Shown in pieces: positions 28,463-37,063 of a DNA stretch of 64,000 nucleotides. A program made the translations under genes and the position numbers. Below the pieces are notes generated by a model. It had not been told where the DNA came from. It worked only from the letters and a program-made list of their open reading frames with translations, and made no database searches. Position 1 is the stretch's first letter. Every line of letters starts with the position of its first letter. This stretch comes from Chlorobiota bacterium (GTDB taxonomy: Bacteria; Bacteroidota; Ignavibacteria; OLB7), in contig JADJXR010000001.1 of the NCBI GenBank assembly GCA_016710285.1, forward strand, positions 1,488,001-1,552,000, read 5' to 3'.

Positions 28463-28807
28463 ATGGAAGCATTCCTGATACAAGGCAACGCAAACGCCGA
28501 TCTTGACCGCGCAAACCAACTGCTCAACAGCGGCTGGAAAATTGCCGAAGCGGTTCGCATTGGCAACCCCGAGACCGAGGACGGCGCGTTGATGCTGATA
28601 CTGAAAGAAGGGAGCGACCGCTCGCGGCGTGCGCTGCTTGTTCGCTCCGGCGGCGACGACACCGGCATTGCCGCCGTGAACGCCGCGCTAAGCGAAGGCT
28701 GGACCGAGCGGGAATCCACCTTCACCATCAACCGCACCTCCACCGTCGTGGTGTTAATGAAAGAGCCGGACCGCCAGCTTGGCTTCTCGCCAACGAAGTG
28801 GGGGTAA
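28463..28807 (+). CDS. Small hypothetical protein with two similar halves
   Basis: The 114-residue product has no signal peptide or membrane segment. Its two halves are alike: a helix ending LNSGWKIAEAV then a strand ALMLILKEG, and NAALSEGWTERESTF then TVVVLMKEP. This suggests an internally duplicated alpha/beta fold of about 45 residues per half. Short conserved proteins of this look (DUF1737-like) have no known role. ATG 28463 is chosen; an earlier in-frame ATG at 28415 adds a Gln/Asn-rich stretch. It follows mpl on the same strand with an 84-base gap. Confidence 0.6.
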   Translation: MEAFLIQGNANADLDRANQLLNSGWKIAEAVRIGNPETEDGALMLILKEGSDRSRRALLVRSGGDDTGIAAVNAALSEGWTERESTFTINRTSTVVVLMKEPDRQLGFSPTKWG

Positions 28808-28952
28808 GGCGTGCTTCCATCACTGCCGCTTGATGTTGTGAAAAAGGGGCGTTGCCACTGTTGCATGAATGCCTTCCCGGGTGGCTTCTCCTGCGATCTC
28901 TCCTGTGGTTTCCAGAGCAATCGCCACGGTATCTTTCGCCAACCATAAGCCG

Positions 28953-30410
28953 ATGCAGCAGAACCTCACCATAGGGCTTCTTTCCTCCGATCCGGGGTGG
29001 GAGATTTTGTTGGAGCAGATCGGAGCCATTTGGGAAATCATCCCGCCTGATGCTGATCGTTCCCCCGCCCGCTACAGTGCCATTGTTGCCAACGGGAAGC
29101 TATCCGCCGCTGCGGCCAATAGGCTGATGGAGTATCTCAATCACGGCGGGGCGGTGCTGGCAGAGGGGATGGAGCTGCGGAACTTGGCCGCCGCCGCGCT
29201 GCGTCAACGCGGGGCGTTGATTGAAGAACCGGCAACGCAATTTCAGCGGGTGGGAGAGGGATACCTGACGGCCTGCGGCGCGGCCATTGGAAGGCTGATA
29301 ACCAGCACCCACGCCAGGCGGCAACTGCTTCCCGCCCCGGTGGTTCGGGTGCTTCCAAGCGAGATTCTGGCCAGCACGAACAAGGGGTTCCACCGCAGGG
29401 GAATCCATCGCCAGCTTGCGCTTCTTCATGCCTTGCGTTCCCTTCCGTTCCCCACGCGATGGAGGTTCCCCGGGAACGCCCCCACAATCTTCTGCTACCG
29501 GATTGACAGCGACCACGGCACACGCCAGCAGATTGAGCAGTTGCACCACCGTTCGCAACGCTACCACGTGCCGATTACGTGGTTTCTTCACACCGAAGCG
29601 CACGAAGGTTGGATAGAAAGATTTGCGGAGTTCGAAGGGGATGAGATTGGGGTGCATTGCCACCGCCACCGAACCTTCAGGGGGTATCGGAAGAATGTGG
29701 AGAATATCCGGCGGGCAATCGCGCTGTTGGGCCAGCAAGGGATTTCCCCACGCGGGTTCGCCGCCCCAAACGGCTTCTGGAACCCGGGTCTTGCCGACGC
29801 TGTGGCCGATTGCGGATTCCTCTACTCCAGCGAGTTTTCCCTGGCGTACGATGACCTCCCGTTCCACCCGTGGCACGATTGGCGGAAGGAGTTTGGGGGA
29901 GTGCTGCAGGTTCCCATTCATCCGGTTTCGCCGGGGAACTTCCGCAGGGTTGGCGCAACGCCGGGGCAGATGATCCAGCATTACCAGCAGGCATTGGCAT
30001 CGAAGGTTGATAGTGGCGAGCCGATCATTTTTTACGACCATCCAACGCACCAACAATGGGGCGTAACCGAAGCGGTGTTCACGGAAGTTTGCCAGCGGAA
30101 GATCCCGGTAATCACCATGGGAAGCTACGCCGAGTGGTGGATCCAACGGAGCAAAGCACGGGTGGAAGCCAGCATCGAAAACGGAGTGCTATCGGTGCAA
30201 ACCCACAATGGCCCCAAGGACCTGATGCTAAACCTTGAACACAATCTGGAGAACCGGACGTTGGTGGCGGCAACCGCAACCCTTCCCCTTGATGAGATCG
30301 CCTGGGACCGGGCAAACCACCTTCCAGACAAGCCACCGCCGACGCGGGGCTACAACTTCAAAATGCTGTTCCATTCCGTGGAAGATGCTTTAACAAGGCT
30401 TCGCCAATGA
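28953..30410 (+). CDS. Polysaccharide deacetylase (NodB-fold) with N-terminal domain
   Basis: The C-terminal half is a NodB-type deacetylase: the Asp pair in CYRIDSDHG (near residue 183) and the metal His motif HCHRHRTF (near residue 234), then FAAPNGFWNPG and LQVPIHPVSPGNF. Such enzymes remove acetyl groups from N-acetylated glycans. The first 150 residues resemble a glutamine-amidotransferase-like alpha/beta fold (IGLLSSDPGWEILL ... GAVLAEG), without an evident catalytic Cys. The last 100 residues are beta-rich and may bind carbohydrate. The stop overlaps the start of the next glycosyltransferase gene (ATGA), so both likely act on one glycan. Confidence 0.8.
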   Translation: MQQNLTIGLLSSDPGWEILLEQIGAIWEIIPPDADRSPARYSAIVANGKLSAAAANRLMEYLNHGGAVLAEGMELRNLAAAALRQRGALIEEPATQFQRVGEGYLTACGAAIGRLITSTHARRQLLPAPVVRVLPSEILASTNKGFHRRGIHRQLALLHALRSLPFPTRWRFPGNAPTIFCYRIDSDHGTRQQIEQLHHRSQRYHVPITWFLHTEAHEGWIERFAEFEGDEIGVHCHRHRTFRGYRKNVENIRRAIALLGQQGISPRGFAAPNGFWNPGLADAVADCGFLYSSEFSLAYDDLPFHPWHDWRKEFGGVLQVPIHPVSPGNFRRVGATPGQMIQHYQQALASKVDSGEPIIFYDHPTHQQWGVTEAVFTEVCQRKIPVITMGSYAEWWIQRSKARVEASIENGVLSVQTHNGPKDLMLNLEHNLENRTLVAATATLPLDEIAWDRANHLPDKPPPTRGYNFKMLFHSVEDALTRLRQ

Positions 30411-31441
30411 GGGTCTGCTTCATCGCGCAACAAAGCGTCCGGCTGGTGGCGGGGGGGCCGTGGGTCCAGGCCCAAGAAACCGCGCACGCCCTTTCCGCGC
30501 TGGGGGTACGGGTGGAGTGGTTCAACCAATGGGAACCGTTCGAAGCAGGGAAGTACGACCTTGTCCACCTGTTCGGCGCAAACCTGATGTCGTACGACAT
30601 CGCCATGCGGTTGCGGCAGTTTGGGATGCCGTTCGTTGTTTCCTCCATCTTCTTCACGCTCCGCTCCCCGCGCCAAATTCGGCTTGTGCTGAAAGCCGAG
30701 CGAATGCTGCAACGTGCGGTCAGCGGCCTGCGAACGGACTTCGGGATTTCCGCAGCGGTCTGCCGCGCCGCCAACGGGGTGCTGCCAAACACCAGTGCCG
30801 AGGCGGAGATCATCACCAACGGGTTTGGGGTGGACGCGCGCCACGTTCACGTTGTGCCGAACGGGGTCAATCTGCGCTTTGCCGATGCAACGCCGGAACT
30901 GTTTCTTCGGGAATACGGCATCCACAACCCGGTGCTGAATGTTGGGCACATTGGCTCGCTTCGGAAAAATGTGTTGGGATTATTGAAGGCGATGGAAAGG
31001 GTGGATGCGCCGCTGGTGTTGATCGGGAAAATCCACCGGGGGGAGTATGCCGACCGCTGCTTGCAGCTGGCAAAAAAGAACCCGAGAGTTCAGATCATCG
31101 AAGGCCTGCCGAACGACTCCGAGCTGCTGGCCTCGGCCTACGCTGCCGCGCCGGTGTTCGCGCTCCCTTCTTTTTTCGAGACGCCTGGGATTGCCGCGTT
31201 GGAGGCCGCGCTTGCCGGGGCCAATGTGGTAATCACCCCGCATGGCGGCACCCGCGATTACTTTGGGGAGGAAGGAAGGTACGTGAACCCGAACTCCACC
31301 GAATCAATCGCCAACGGCATCAACGCCGCGCTTGCCGCCCCACCCAGCACCACGCTACGCCAGCGAATAGCGGCGGAATACTCGTGGAAGCGGGTGGGCC
31401 AGCTGACGCTGCAGGCGTATCAGAAAGTGGTGGCGGCGTAA
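30407..31441 (+). CDS. Glycosyltransferase, family 4 type
   Basis: The 344-residue product has the two-Rossmann GT-B layout: an N-terminal acceptor domain with VNGVNLRFAD-like connection (VVPNGVNLRFADATPEL) and a C-terminal donor domain with IGKIHRGEYADRCL. The typical family 4 end motif is SFFETPGIAALEAALAGANV near residue 255, including the nucleotide-sugar Glu. Donor and acceptor are unknown. The start codon overlaps the stop of the deacetylase gene, so the two are translationally coupled and likely modify the same extracellular or capsular polymer. Confidence 0.87.
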   Translation: MRVCFIAQQSVRLVAGGPWVQAQETAHALSALGVRVEWFNQWEPFEAGKYDLVHLFGANLMSYDIAMRLRQFGMPFVVSSIFFTLRSPRQIRLVLKAERMLQRAVSGLRTDFGISAAVCRAANGVLPNTSAEAEIITNGFGVDARHVHVVPNGVNLRFADATPELFLREYGIHNPVLNVGHIGSLRKNVLGLLKAMERVDAPLVLIGKIHRGEYADRCLQLAKKNPRVQIIEGLPNDSELLASAYAAAPVFALPSFFETPGIAALEAALAGANVVITPHGGTRDYFGEEGRYVNPNSTESIANGINAALAAPPSTTLRQRIAAEYSWKRVGQLTLQAYQKVVAA

Positions 31442-31527
31442 TCGCACCCGTGGGCAAATCCCGCATCATCAGATTCACAAAGGATCATGCAATCCATTTC
31501 CCCATTGTTCCCCTTCTTGCAGCAGAT

Positions 31528-32424
31528 ATGAATCAGCCAGAGTTGATGGATGGAGAATCCCACCGGGGTGGCATGATGCATCCGGTGTTGCTTGGGGTGG
31601 TGGCAATCGTTGGTTGCACGTTGCTCCATTTAACCGGGTCCTTTTTTTTGATTCTGGATGCCCAGAACCCGGCCAACCGAACGTTGGCGCGGGTGATGAT
31701 TGGCGTTGCCCAGCTTCTGCTGATGCTTGCCCCAACGGTGATGCTGGCGCGGTACGCCGTCGGTCCGGTTGAGCAATCGCTGCGGCTGCGCCCTGGGCCT
31801 CCGTTCAGCTACCTTGCCATGGGGATTGCGATGGTGTCGCTGTGGCCGCTGCTGCAAACGGTGCTGATTGCCCAAGAACTCTACCTGATCCCGCCCGACA
31901 TTCTGGCATCGCTGAAGTCCGCGCAGGAAAACACCGAAAGCACCTACCGCCTGCTTCTGGCCTCCGACACACCAACGGGACTGCTGATCTCCATCGCCAT
32001 TGGCGCGTTGATCCCGGCCCTGAGCGAGGAGGCGTTGTACCGCGGGCTTGGGCAAGGGTTGTTCCGCCAGGCATTGCGTCCGGCGGGGGCAATCCTGCTT
32101 AGTGGGCTGTTGTTTGCGGGGCTTCATTTCCAGCCGCTGGCGTTTCTTCCGTTGCTGGGGCTTGGTTGCTTCCTGGGATTTGTCACCGAACGAACCGGAA
32201 GCATTATCCCCGCAATTACTGGCCACGCAATGTTCAACGCCGTCACCATCATGGGCTTATCGGCGGTGGGGGAAATGCCGCCGGAGCTTCAGAAGCCGCC
32301 AGCAATCACCACCGAGTTGTTCCTGCAAAGCCTTCCCGGGGCGGCGGTGGCAATGGTGATTCTTGTTCTGGTGATTCTGTGGTTCCGCAAGATGCAACCA
32401 GCGGAGCCGAATGCTCCCGTGTGA
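31528..32424 (+). CDS. CPBP family intramembrane protease
   Basis: The 298-residue product has about eight membrane segments. The CPBP (Abi/Rce1-type) motifs are SEEALYRG near residue 170, GLHFQPLAFLPLLGL near residue 200 and ITGHAMFNAVTIM near residue 235. These supply the Glu-Glu, Arg and His residues of the active site. Substrates are unknown; relatives process prenylated proteins in eukaryotes or bacteriocin-like peptides. ATG 31528 is the chosen start because the membrane-protein sequence begins there. The same frame is open back through the glycosyltransferase gene, which is a shadow frame. Confidence 0.88.
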   Translation: MNQPELMDGESHRGGMMHPVLLGVVAIVGCTLLHLTGSFFLILDAQNPANRTLARVMIGVAQLLLMLAPTVMLARYAVGPVEQSLRLRPGPPFSYLAMGIAMVSLWPLLQTVLIAQELYLIPPDILASLKSAQENTESTYRLLLASDTPTGLLISIAIGALIPALSEEALYRGLGQGLFRQALRPAGAILLSGLLFAGLHFQPLAFLPLLGLGCFLGFVTERTGSIIPAITGHAMFNAVTIMGLSAVGEMPPELQKPPAITTELFLQSLPGAAVAMVILVLVILWFRKMQPAEPNAPV

Positions 32425-32472
32425 AATTTTCGATCCAGTAAAACTCTCGGTTCAGGAACCTTACAACACACC

Positions 32473-33645
32473 ATGTCCACACCAACACTCACGCTAAAAC
32501 CTCGGGAAGAACGCCGGTTGCTCAACGGTCATCTGTGGGTTTTCAGCAACGAAATTCAAACGGTTGATAGTTCGGCGGGGCGGGGCGATGTGGTGCGGGT
32601 AAGCTCGGCAGCGGGGAAGCTGATGGGGGTGGCGATCTACAACCCGAACTCCCTGATTGCCGCACGCCTTATTGACCGGGAGGATGTTCCCCTTGATGGC
32701 GATTGGTTCCGCAGCCGCATCCGGCGTGCGCTTCGGTTGCGCGAAATGCTCTTCCCGGGATCGTCCACCTACCGCCTTCTTCACTCCGAATCGGACGGCG
32801 TGCCTGGGGTGATTGTTGACCGGTTCAACGAAGTGATGTCGGTCCAGATTGCCGCCGCAGGGATGGAGGCGCGGCGCGACCTGCTGTTCGATGCCTTGAT
32901 GGAGATTGAAGGGGTAAGCGGGGTTGTTGAGCGGAACGACCATCAGCTTCGCGTGCTGGAAGGATTGCCCGAGCGGGTTGGCCTGGTTCGCGGCACCGCC
33001 GATGTTCAGCAGATCAGCGATGGAATAATCCGCTACCAAATGGATCCGCTTGGCGGGCAAAAAACGGGGGCGTATCTGGACCAGCGAACCAACCGAATCG
33101 CCATGCGGAGATTCATGGGGGCGGGGCAGGTGCTGGACCTGTTTTGCAACGATGGAGGGTTCGCGCTTCACGCAGCGGATGCCGGCGCGGAACGGGTGAT
33201 TGCCGTGGACAGCTCGGCAGCAGCGATTCGTTCGTTGCAATCCAACTGCATGCTGAACAACCTTGCGCAGATTCAGGGGCGTGAGAACGATGTGTTCAGC
33301 GAGCTGCACGACCGCCGTTCGCAGGGGGAGCAGTTCGCCGCCGTGATTGCCGATCCGCCGCCGTTTGCTCGGTCAAAAAAACATATCGCCGCAGCGCGGA
33401 AGCGGTATGTGGAGTTGTTCAGCCTTGCCGTGCAAGTTACCGCGCCGGATGGCGTTGCGTTCCTTGCCACGTGCTCGCACCACATCACCCGCGACACGTT
33501 GTTGGAGATGGTTCGGGAGGCGTTGCGGAAGTCCCGGCGCGAGTGCGTCATCCTTGAAGAGCGCGGGGCTTCGCCTGACCATCCGGTGCATCCGGCAATG
33601 CCGGAGACGGGGTACCTGCACGGCGTGATCCTGCGCGTGGGATAG
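32473..33645 (+). CDS. rlmI: Class I SAM-dependent RNA methyltransferase, RlmI-like
   Basis: The 390-residue product has an N-terminal PUA-like RNA-binding domain (LKPREERRLLNGHLWVFSNE), a middle EEHD-like domain and a C-terminal Rossmann methyltransferase with SAM motif VLDLFCNDGGFALHAADAG near residue 220. ADPPPFARSKK and LATCSHHI complete the catalytic core (m5C methyltransferase type, Cys in TCSHH). RlmI methylates cytosine in 23S rRNA; the substrate here is inferred from family. It lies 48 bases after the CPBP gene. Confidence 0.88.
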   Translation: MSTPTLTLKPREERRLLNGHLWVFSNEIQTVDSSAGRGDVVRVSSAAGKLMGVAIYNPNSLIAARLIDREDVPLDGDWFRSRIRRALRLREMLFPGSSTYRLLHSESDGVPGVIVDRFNEVMSVQIAAAGMEARRDLLFDALMEIEGVSGVVERNDHQLRVLEGLPERVGLVRGTADVQQISDGIIRYQMDPLGGQKTGAYLDQRTNRIAMRRFMGAGQVLDLFCNDGGFALHAADAGAERVIAVDSSAAAIRSLQSNCMLNNLAQIQGRENDVFSELHDRRSQGEQFAAVIADPPPFARSKKHIAAARKRYVELFSLAVQVTAPDGVAFLATCSHHITRDTLLEMVREALRKSRRECVILEERGASPDHPVHPAMPETGYLHGVILRVG

Positions 33646-33958
33646 CCCGGTACATCTCATTTTTTTGCTCCGTTCTTTCCCAAGCTCCCCCAGCCTTCAC
33701 GGCCAGTGACGCGCCGCCACGTTGGTGCGGGTTCAGCCCTGTAACTTCTTCTTCTGCACGCGGGTTTCTTTGGCAGCCAAGGTGGTTGGCACAATGGTTG
33801 TTGCGAAGCCTTGTTGGAGAGAGAGAGAAAGGAGGATACAGGAAAGAGAGGGAGGTATCGCTAACCCATCCGCGATTCCATCCGTTACGTATCCAACACC
33901 ACAGGGTATCGTTACCCCGCCACCAAACCTTGGGTCACTTAAACAACGGGAGCAAACC
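33646..33958. other. Intergenic region, nothing firm seen
   Basis: No domain-bearing frame is seen here. A GA dinucleotide run (33817-33828) and short A/G-rich tracts precede the lipoprotein gene. The ribosome site GGGAG lies just before ATG 33959. I could not place a promoter. Confidence 0.5.
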
Positions 33959-34747
33959 ATGCGCCACATTCTTCTTTTCATCTGCATTACTGCTTTGATA
34001 GCAGGTTGCGCCGACCAAGCGCCGGCCCCTTCAACCGGGAGTGAAGGGAGCGATATGGCTGCAATTGTGGCGGGCGTTGTCGGGGCAAAAAGCCACGGGT
34101 TGGTTGCCGATCTTCAAGACCTTTTATCGGCCACCAACGCCGATTCGATTGACGCGCTTCAAGCCACCCTTCACCTTCCGGCAGCAAACATCCACCGGGT
34201 TGGAATGGCCGGAAGCACGCCAGCCAGCAGCAACGCCGTGCGGTTCGAGCGGAACTACGTGGACACCATGAGCGAGTGGAAACGGAACTACACCGTAACC
34301 CCAATGAGGCCAGCCGGCAATCATGACACATTCAGCATCGTAGCCGCTTCCACCGGGCAAGGAACCTACCGCAACGGAGATTTGACGCTTCAAACGGAGC
34401 TGACGGAGTCCATACAGATTGCACGCACAGCCGACGGATACCAGATTTCGGGGGAGCATATCGTGGATGGCGACGCAACGGTGCTTGCCAACAGCACGGC
34501 CAGCTATCACGATGTCACCGTCAAGATCACCCTTGCATCGCTGGCGGTTGAATCGTACACCCCTTCCACCATGCCATCCCTCTCTGGCCGTTGCGATGTT
34601 GCGATTTCCGCCGGCAGCACGCACGGGACGTTATCGGTGACGGGAACGGTGATCTTCAACGACTCGGCAACAGCCCGCTTGCTGCTGGATGGGAAGGAAT
34701 ATCTGATAGACTTGAAGCAGGCAAGGGTAATCACTGGCGGGGTTTGA
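33959..34747 (+). CDS. Lipoprotein of unknown function
   Basis: The 262-residue product begins MRHILLFICITALIAGCADQ, a clear lipoprotein signal with lipobox IAGC and the acylated Cys at residue 17. The rest has alternating strands of mixed polarity (TYRNGDLTLQTELTESI, TVKITLASLAVESYTP, GTLSVTGTVIFND), consistent with a beta-rich periplasmic or surface domain. I do not recognise the family. The start is supported by GGGAG eight bases upstream. A strong terminator follows (34800-34840), so it seems monocistronic. Confidence 0.75.
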   Translation: MRHILLFICITALIAGCADQAPAPSTGSEGSDMAAIVAGVVGAKSHGLVADLQDLLSATNADSIDALQATLHLPAANIHRVGMAGSTPASSNAVRFERNYVDTMSEWKRNYTVTPMRPAGNHDTFSIVAASTGQGTYRNGDLTLQTELTESIQIARTADGYQISGEHIVDGDATVLANSTASYHDVTVKITLASLAVESYTPSTMPSLSGRCDVAISAGSTHGTLSVTGTVIFNDSATARLLLDGKEYLIDLKQARVITGGV

Positions 34748-34799
34748 AAAACGTAGGCTTAGGCGGGATAGCACACGCTATCTCTGAATCATAGATCGC

Positions 34800-34840
34800 A
34801 TGAAGGAAGCAGGTTGCCGGCAACGACCTGCTTCCTTCAT
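34800..34840 (+). terminator. Terminator after the lipoprotein gene
   Basis: ATGAAGGAAGCAGGT and ACCTGCTTCCTTCAT form a perfect 15-base stem with an 11-base loop, followed by TTTTATCC. An ATG within the stem could be taken for a start of the next gene, but the true start lies 60 bases downstream. Confidence 0.85.
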
Positions 34841-34901
34841 TTTATCCGTACTTTGCTGCTGGCAAAAAATTCTGATTTCTGATGGGAGTTACTGCTATTC
34901 C

Positions 34902-36032
34902 ATGAACGTCCGCCGTTTTCTTTGGCTGCTACGGAACGACCCGCCTCTGTTCGCCGTTGCGGCATTTCTTTCATGGCTTGGTTATCGCCGCCCGATTCCG
35001 CAGAACCCGAAACGCATCCTTATCTACAAACCGGACCACATGGGTGATGTGCTGATGGCCACCCCAGCGATTCGGGCAATCCGGGGGCGATATCCGGAAG
35101 CGGAGATCACGATTGCCGTTGGCATCTGGAGCGAACAGTTGCTGCGGAACAACCCCGACATTGATGGTGTCGTCCGCTACAACAGCAAAAAATTTATCCG
35201 CTGGGATACGCAGCCAATTCCTTTGCGCGATGCAATGAATTCGCTGCAAGGTTGGAAGCCAGATTTGATTATTTCATTGCGGGATGATTGGGCGATTCTC
35301 CGGGCCTCAATCTTCGACCGCACGCCACGCCTGGACCGTGGCAGGGCGCAGTGGAAGGAGTGGCGTGCCCGAAAAAAAACGACCCGCCCAAAACGCCACG
35401 AAACCGAACTCCTGTGGGATGCCCTTGCACCGATTGGCATTTTCCCCCAACAGATTGAACGGCTGACCTACGTGGTAAGCGTGGAGGAACGGGAGCAAGC
35501 ATTGGCATTGCTTCGGGAGCGTGGGGTTGTGGCTCCATTTGCGGTGGTTCATCCTGGGGCATCTACTCGGCTGAAGGAATGGGAGCTTGGGCGATTTGCC
35601 GCAGTGGCGCGGGGGCTGGCGCAGCAGCCGGGGATGCAAATTGTGGTGATCGGTTCGCCGGAGGAGCGGGAAAGGGGGGGGGAGTTAACGCAGTTGCTGC
35701 AGGAACTCCATCCGGTTGATCTATCGGGGAAGCTATCGCTGCGCCAAACGGCAGCGGTGCTTCAGCAAGCGAAGATTTATCTGGCTTCCGATGGTGGGAT
35801 GATGCACATTGCTTCGGCGGTAGGAACCGCAACGGTTGGGTTGTTTGGGCCTGGTTATGCGGATGTTTTTCACCCGATTGGGGACCACACGCGCACCATC
35901 AGCCATTCTTTTCCATGCAGCCCATGCAGCCAGCAGCACTGCATCCGTCCGAACGACACCTGCATGATGGCGATCACTGCCGATGAGGTTGTTGCCGCAA
36001 TTCATTCGCTGCTCAACTCTGCTTCACGATAG
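34902..36032 (+). CDS. Glycosyltransferase family 9 (heptosyltransferase-like)
   Basis: The 376-residue product matches ADP-heptose:LPS heptosyltransferases. The N-terminal substrate loop is RILIYKPDHMGDVLMATPAI (Asp in HMGD as the likely base). The C-terminal half has VVHPGASTRLKEWELGRF and the nucleotide-sugar motif LASDGGMMHIASAVGTATVG. A Cys-rich segment near the C-terminus (HSFPCSPCSQQHCI) is unusual for the family. Heptose or another sugar may be added to LPS core; the donor is not certain. ATG 34902 is chosen because the 34800 ATG sits inside a terminator stem. Confidence 0.85.
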   Translation: MNVRRFLWLLRNDPPLFAVAAFLSWLGYRRPIPQNPKRILIYKPDHMGDVLMATPAIRAIRGRYPEAEITIAVGIWSEQLLRNNPDIDGVVRYNSKKFIRWDTQPIPLRDAMNSLQGWKPDLIISLRDDWAILRASIFDRTPRLDRGRAQWKEWRARKKTTRPKRHETELLWDALAPIGIFPQQIERLTYVVSVEEREQALALLRERGVVAPFAVVHPGASTRLKEWELGRFAAVARGLAQQPGMQIVVIGSPEERERGGELTQLLQELHPVDLSGKLSLRQTAAVLQQAKIYLASDGGMMHIASAVGTATVGLFGPGYADVFHPIGDHTRTISHSFPCSPCSQQHCIRPNDTCMMAITADEVVAAIHSLLNSASR

Positions 36033-36044
36033 CGAAAGTGGGGG

Positions 36045-36412
36045 TCAGGCGGCAATCTTTATCACCTTCACCGATTTCACCGCGACGTTCTCCGAAAACA
36101 GCACGCAGATATACATTCCGGGGATAACTGGTTTTCCGGTTTCGTCGTTTCCATCCCGGGAACGTCGTAATTCCCTTTTGGGTGAATTCCTTCGAACAGG
36201 GTTCGGATTGGCTTCCCTAATAAATCATAAACGCTAATGCGGATGCGTGCATCGTTCGGCATCGAAAGTTGAAAAACTGTTCCTTCGGTGAAAGGGTTGG
36301 GATAGACAACCTTTGCACCTGCACCTCCGCCGGCAGCAGAGGCATCCTGCGTCAATGCCGCAGCCAACAGACCGGCCAGAAAAACCATAGCGGCAGATCG
36401 TGATATTCTCAT
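36045..36412 (-). pseudogene. Tiny signal-peptide plus T9SS sorting-domain protein, frameshifted
   Basis: From ATG 36412 the frame gives a signal peptide (MVFLAGLLAAALTQDASA) and the start of a T9SS type A domain (VVYPNPFTEGTVFQLS, ISVYDLLGKPIRTLFEG). At the CCCGGG at 36155-36160 it leaves the family pattern and stops at 36077. In the other frame the same strand continues with the expected DGNDETGKPVIPGMYICVLF and ends at the stop at 36045-36047. Adding one base restores about 120 residues. With no passenger domain between signal and sorting domain, the gene is a remnant or minimal secreted peptide. An alternative start is ATG 36451. Confidence 0.65.
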
Positions 36413-37063
36413 AGCGCATCTTCCCCTGTCTCGATCATGGAACGGAATCATCTTGTTGTGAATGGGCTGATGGAAAATTTAGGGCTTATCGGAGAACCCT
36501 TGCAAGCAAATTATTGGTGCACCACTGACGCGCTTGGTTCCAACTGATTGCAGCCCTGAAAGAAGGAGAGGGGGGACTGCTGTTATCGCTGGCTGGCGTT
36601 GCTCTGTGGTTGCCCTTCCCCCATGCAGCGTTGCCTTGATGACGGAACCAACAACCAACTGTGACAACGGATTTGGAACGTGGGTGCCAATTCGCGATTG
36701 CGCAATTCAGATGATCGCCTTGCCCACCACCAATAATTTGTGATTCCGGTGCTAAGAATCTATTGGGAATTTCCTGCCGATGAAGATGGCATAGCAAGCA
36801 TTTCGCGCAAAAATCCTTCGCCATATCCACCTTTATTCCAAATAACCAGGCGAACGGACATGAGCACAGCGGATTTTTCGGCGCTTTGAAAAGCACCCGC
36901 AACAATGACCATAACCCAGAAAGAATACATCGGCGATTGTCACAAATTTCATGCGGGTAATTTTTCTCTGGCTATTTCTGAAATTCCTTTCTGTATATTT
37001 GCGCCCGTTCAATGCGAAAGGTATTTCGCAGCACATCCAAATTAATCACGCAGGATATTGCTC
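36413..37063. other. Long intergenic region
   Basis: No credible gene is seen; a minus-strand frame at 36486-36905 lacks any family pattern. The right end holds the promoter-like TATATTTG at 36994-37001 and the AGGA ribosome site at 37052-37055 of the AT-hook gene. A+T content rises towards this end. Confidence 0.5.
36994..37001 (+). promoter_or_regulatory. Candidate -10 element (TATATTTG)
   Basis: TATATTTG matches the TAnnTTTG -10 consensus known for the housekeeping sigma factor of Bacteroidota. It lies 63 bases upstream of the AT-hook gene start. No -33 element is clear. Confidence 0.4.

Noticed and set aside
30460..31527. Long in-frame extension of the CPBP gene through the glycosyltransferase region
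   Set aside because: It overlaps a clear family 4 glycosyltransferase in another frame and shows no family signal itself.
33817..33828. (GA)6 tract as a regulatory repeat
   Set aside because: Short and lacking context; a similar GA run near sbcC (26450-26460) suggests a common simple sequence.
36486..36905. Minus-strand 139-residue frame in the long intergenic region
   Set aside because: No signal peptide, no domain pattern, no ribosome site and atypical composition.
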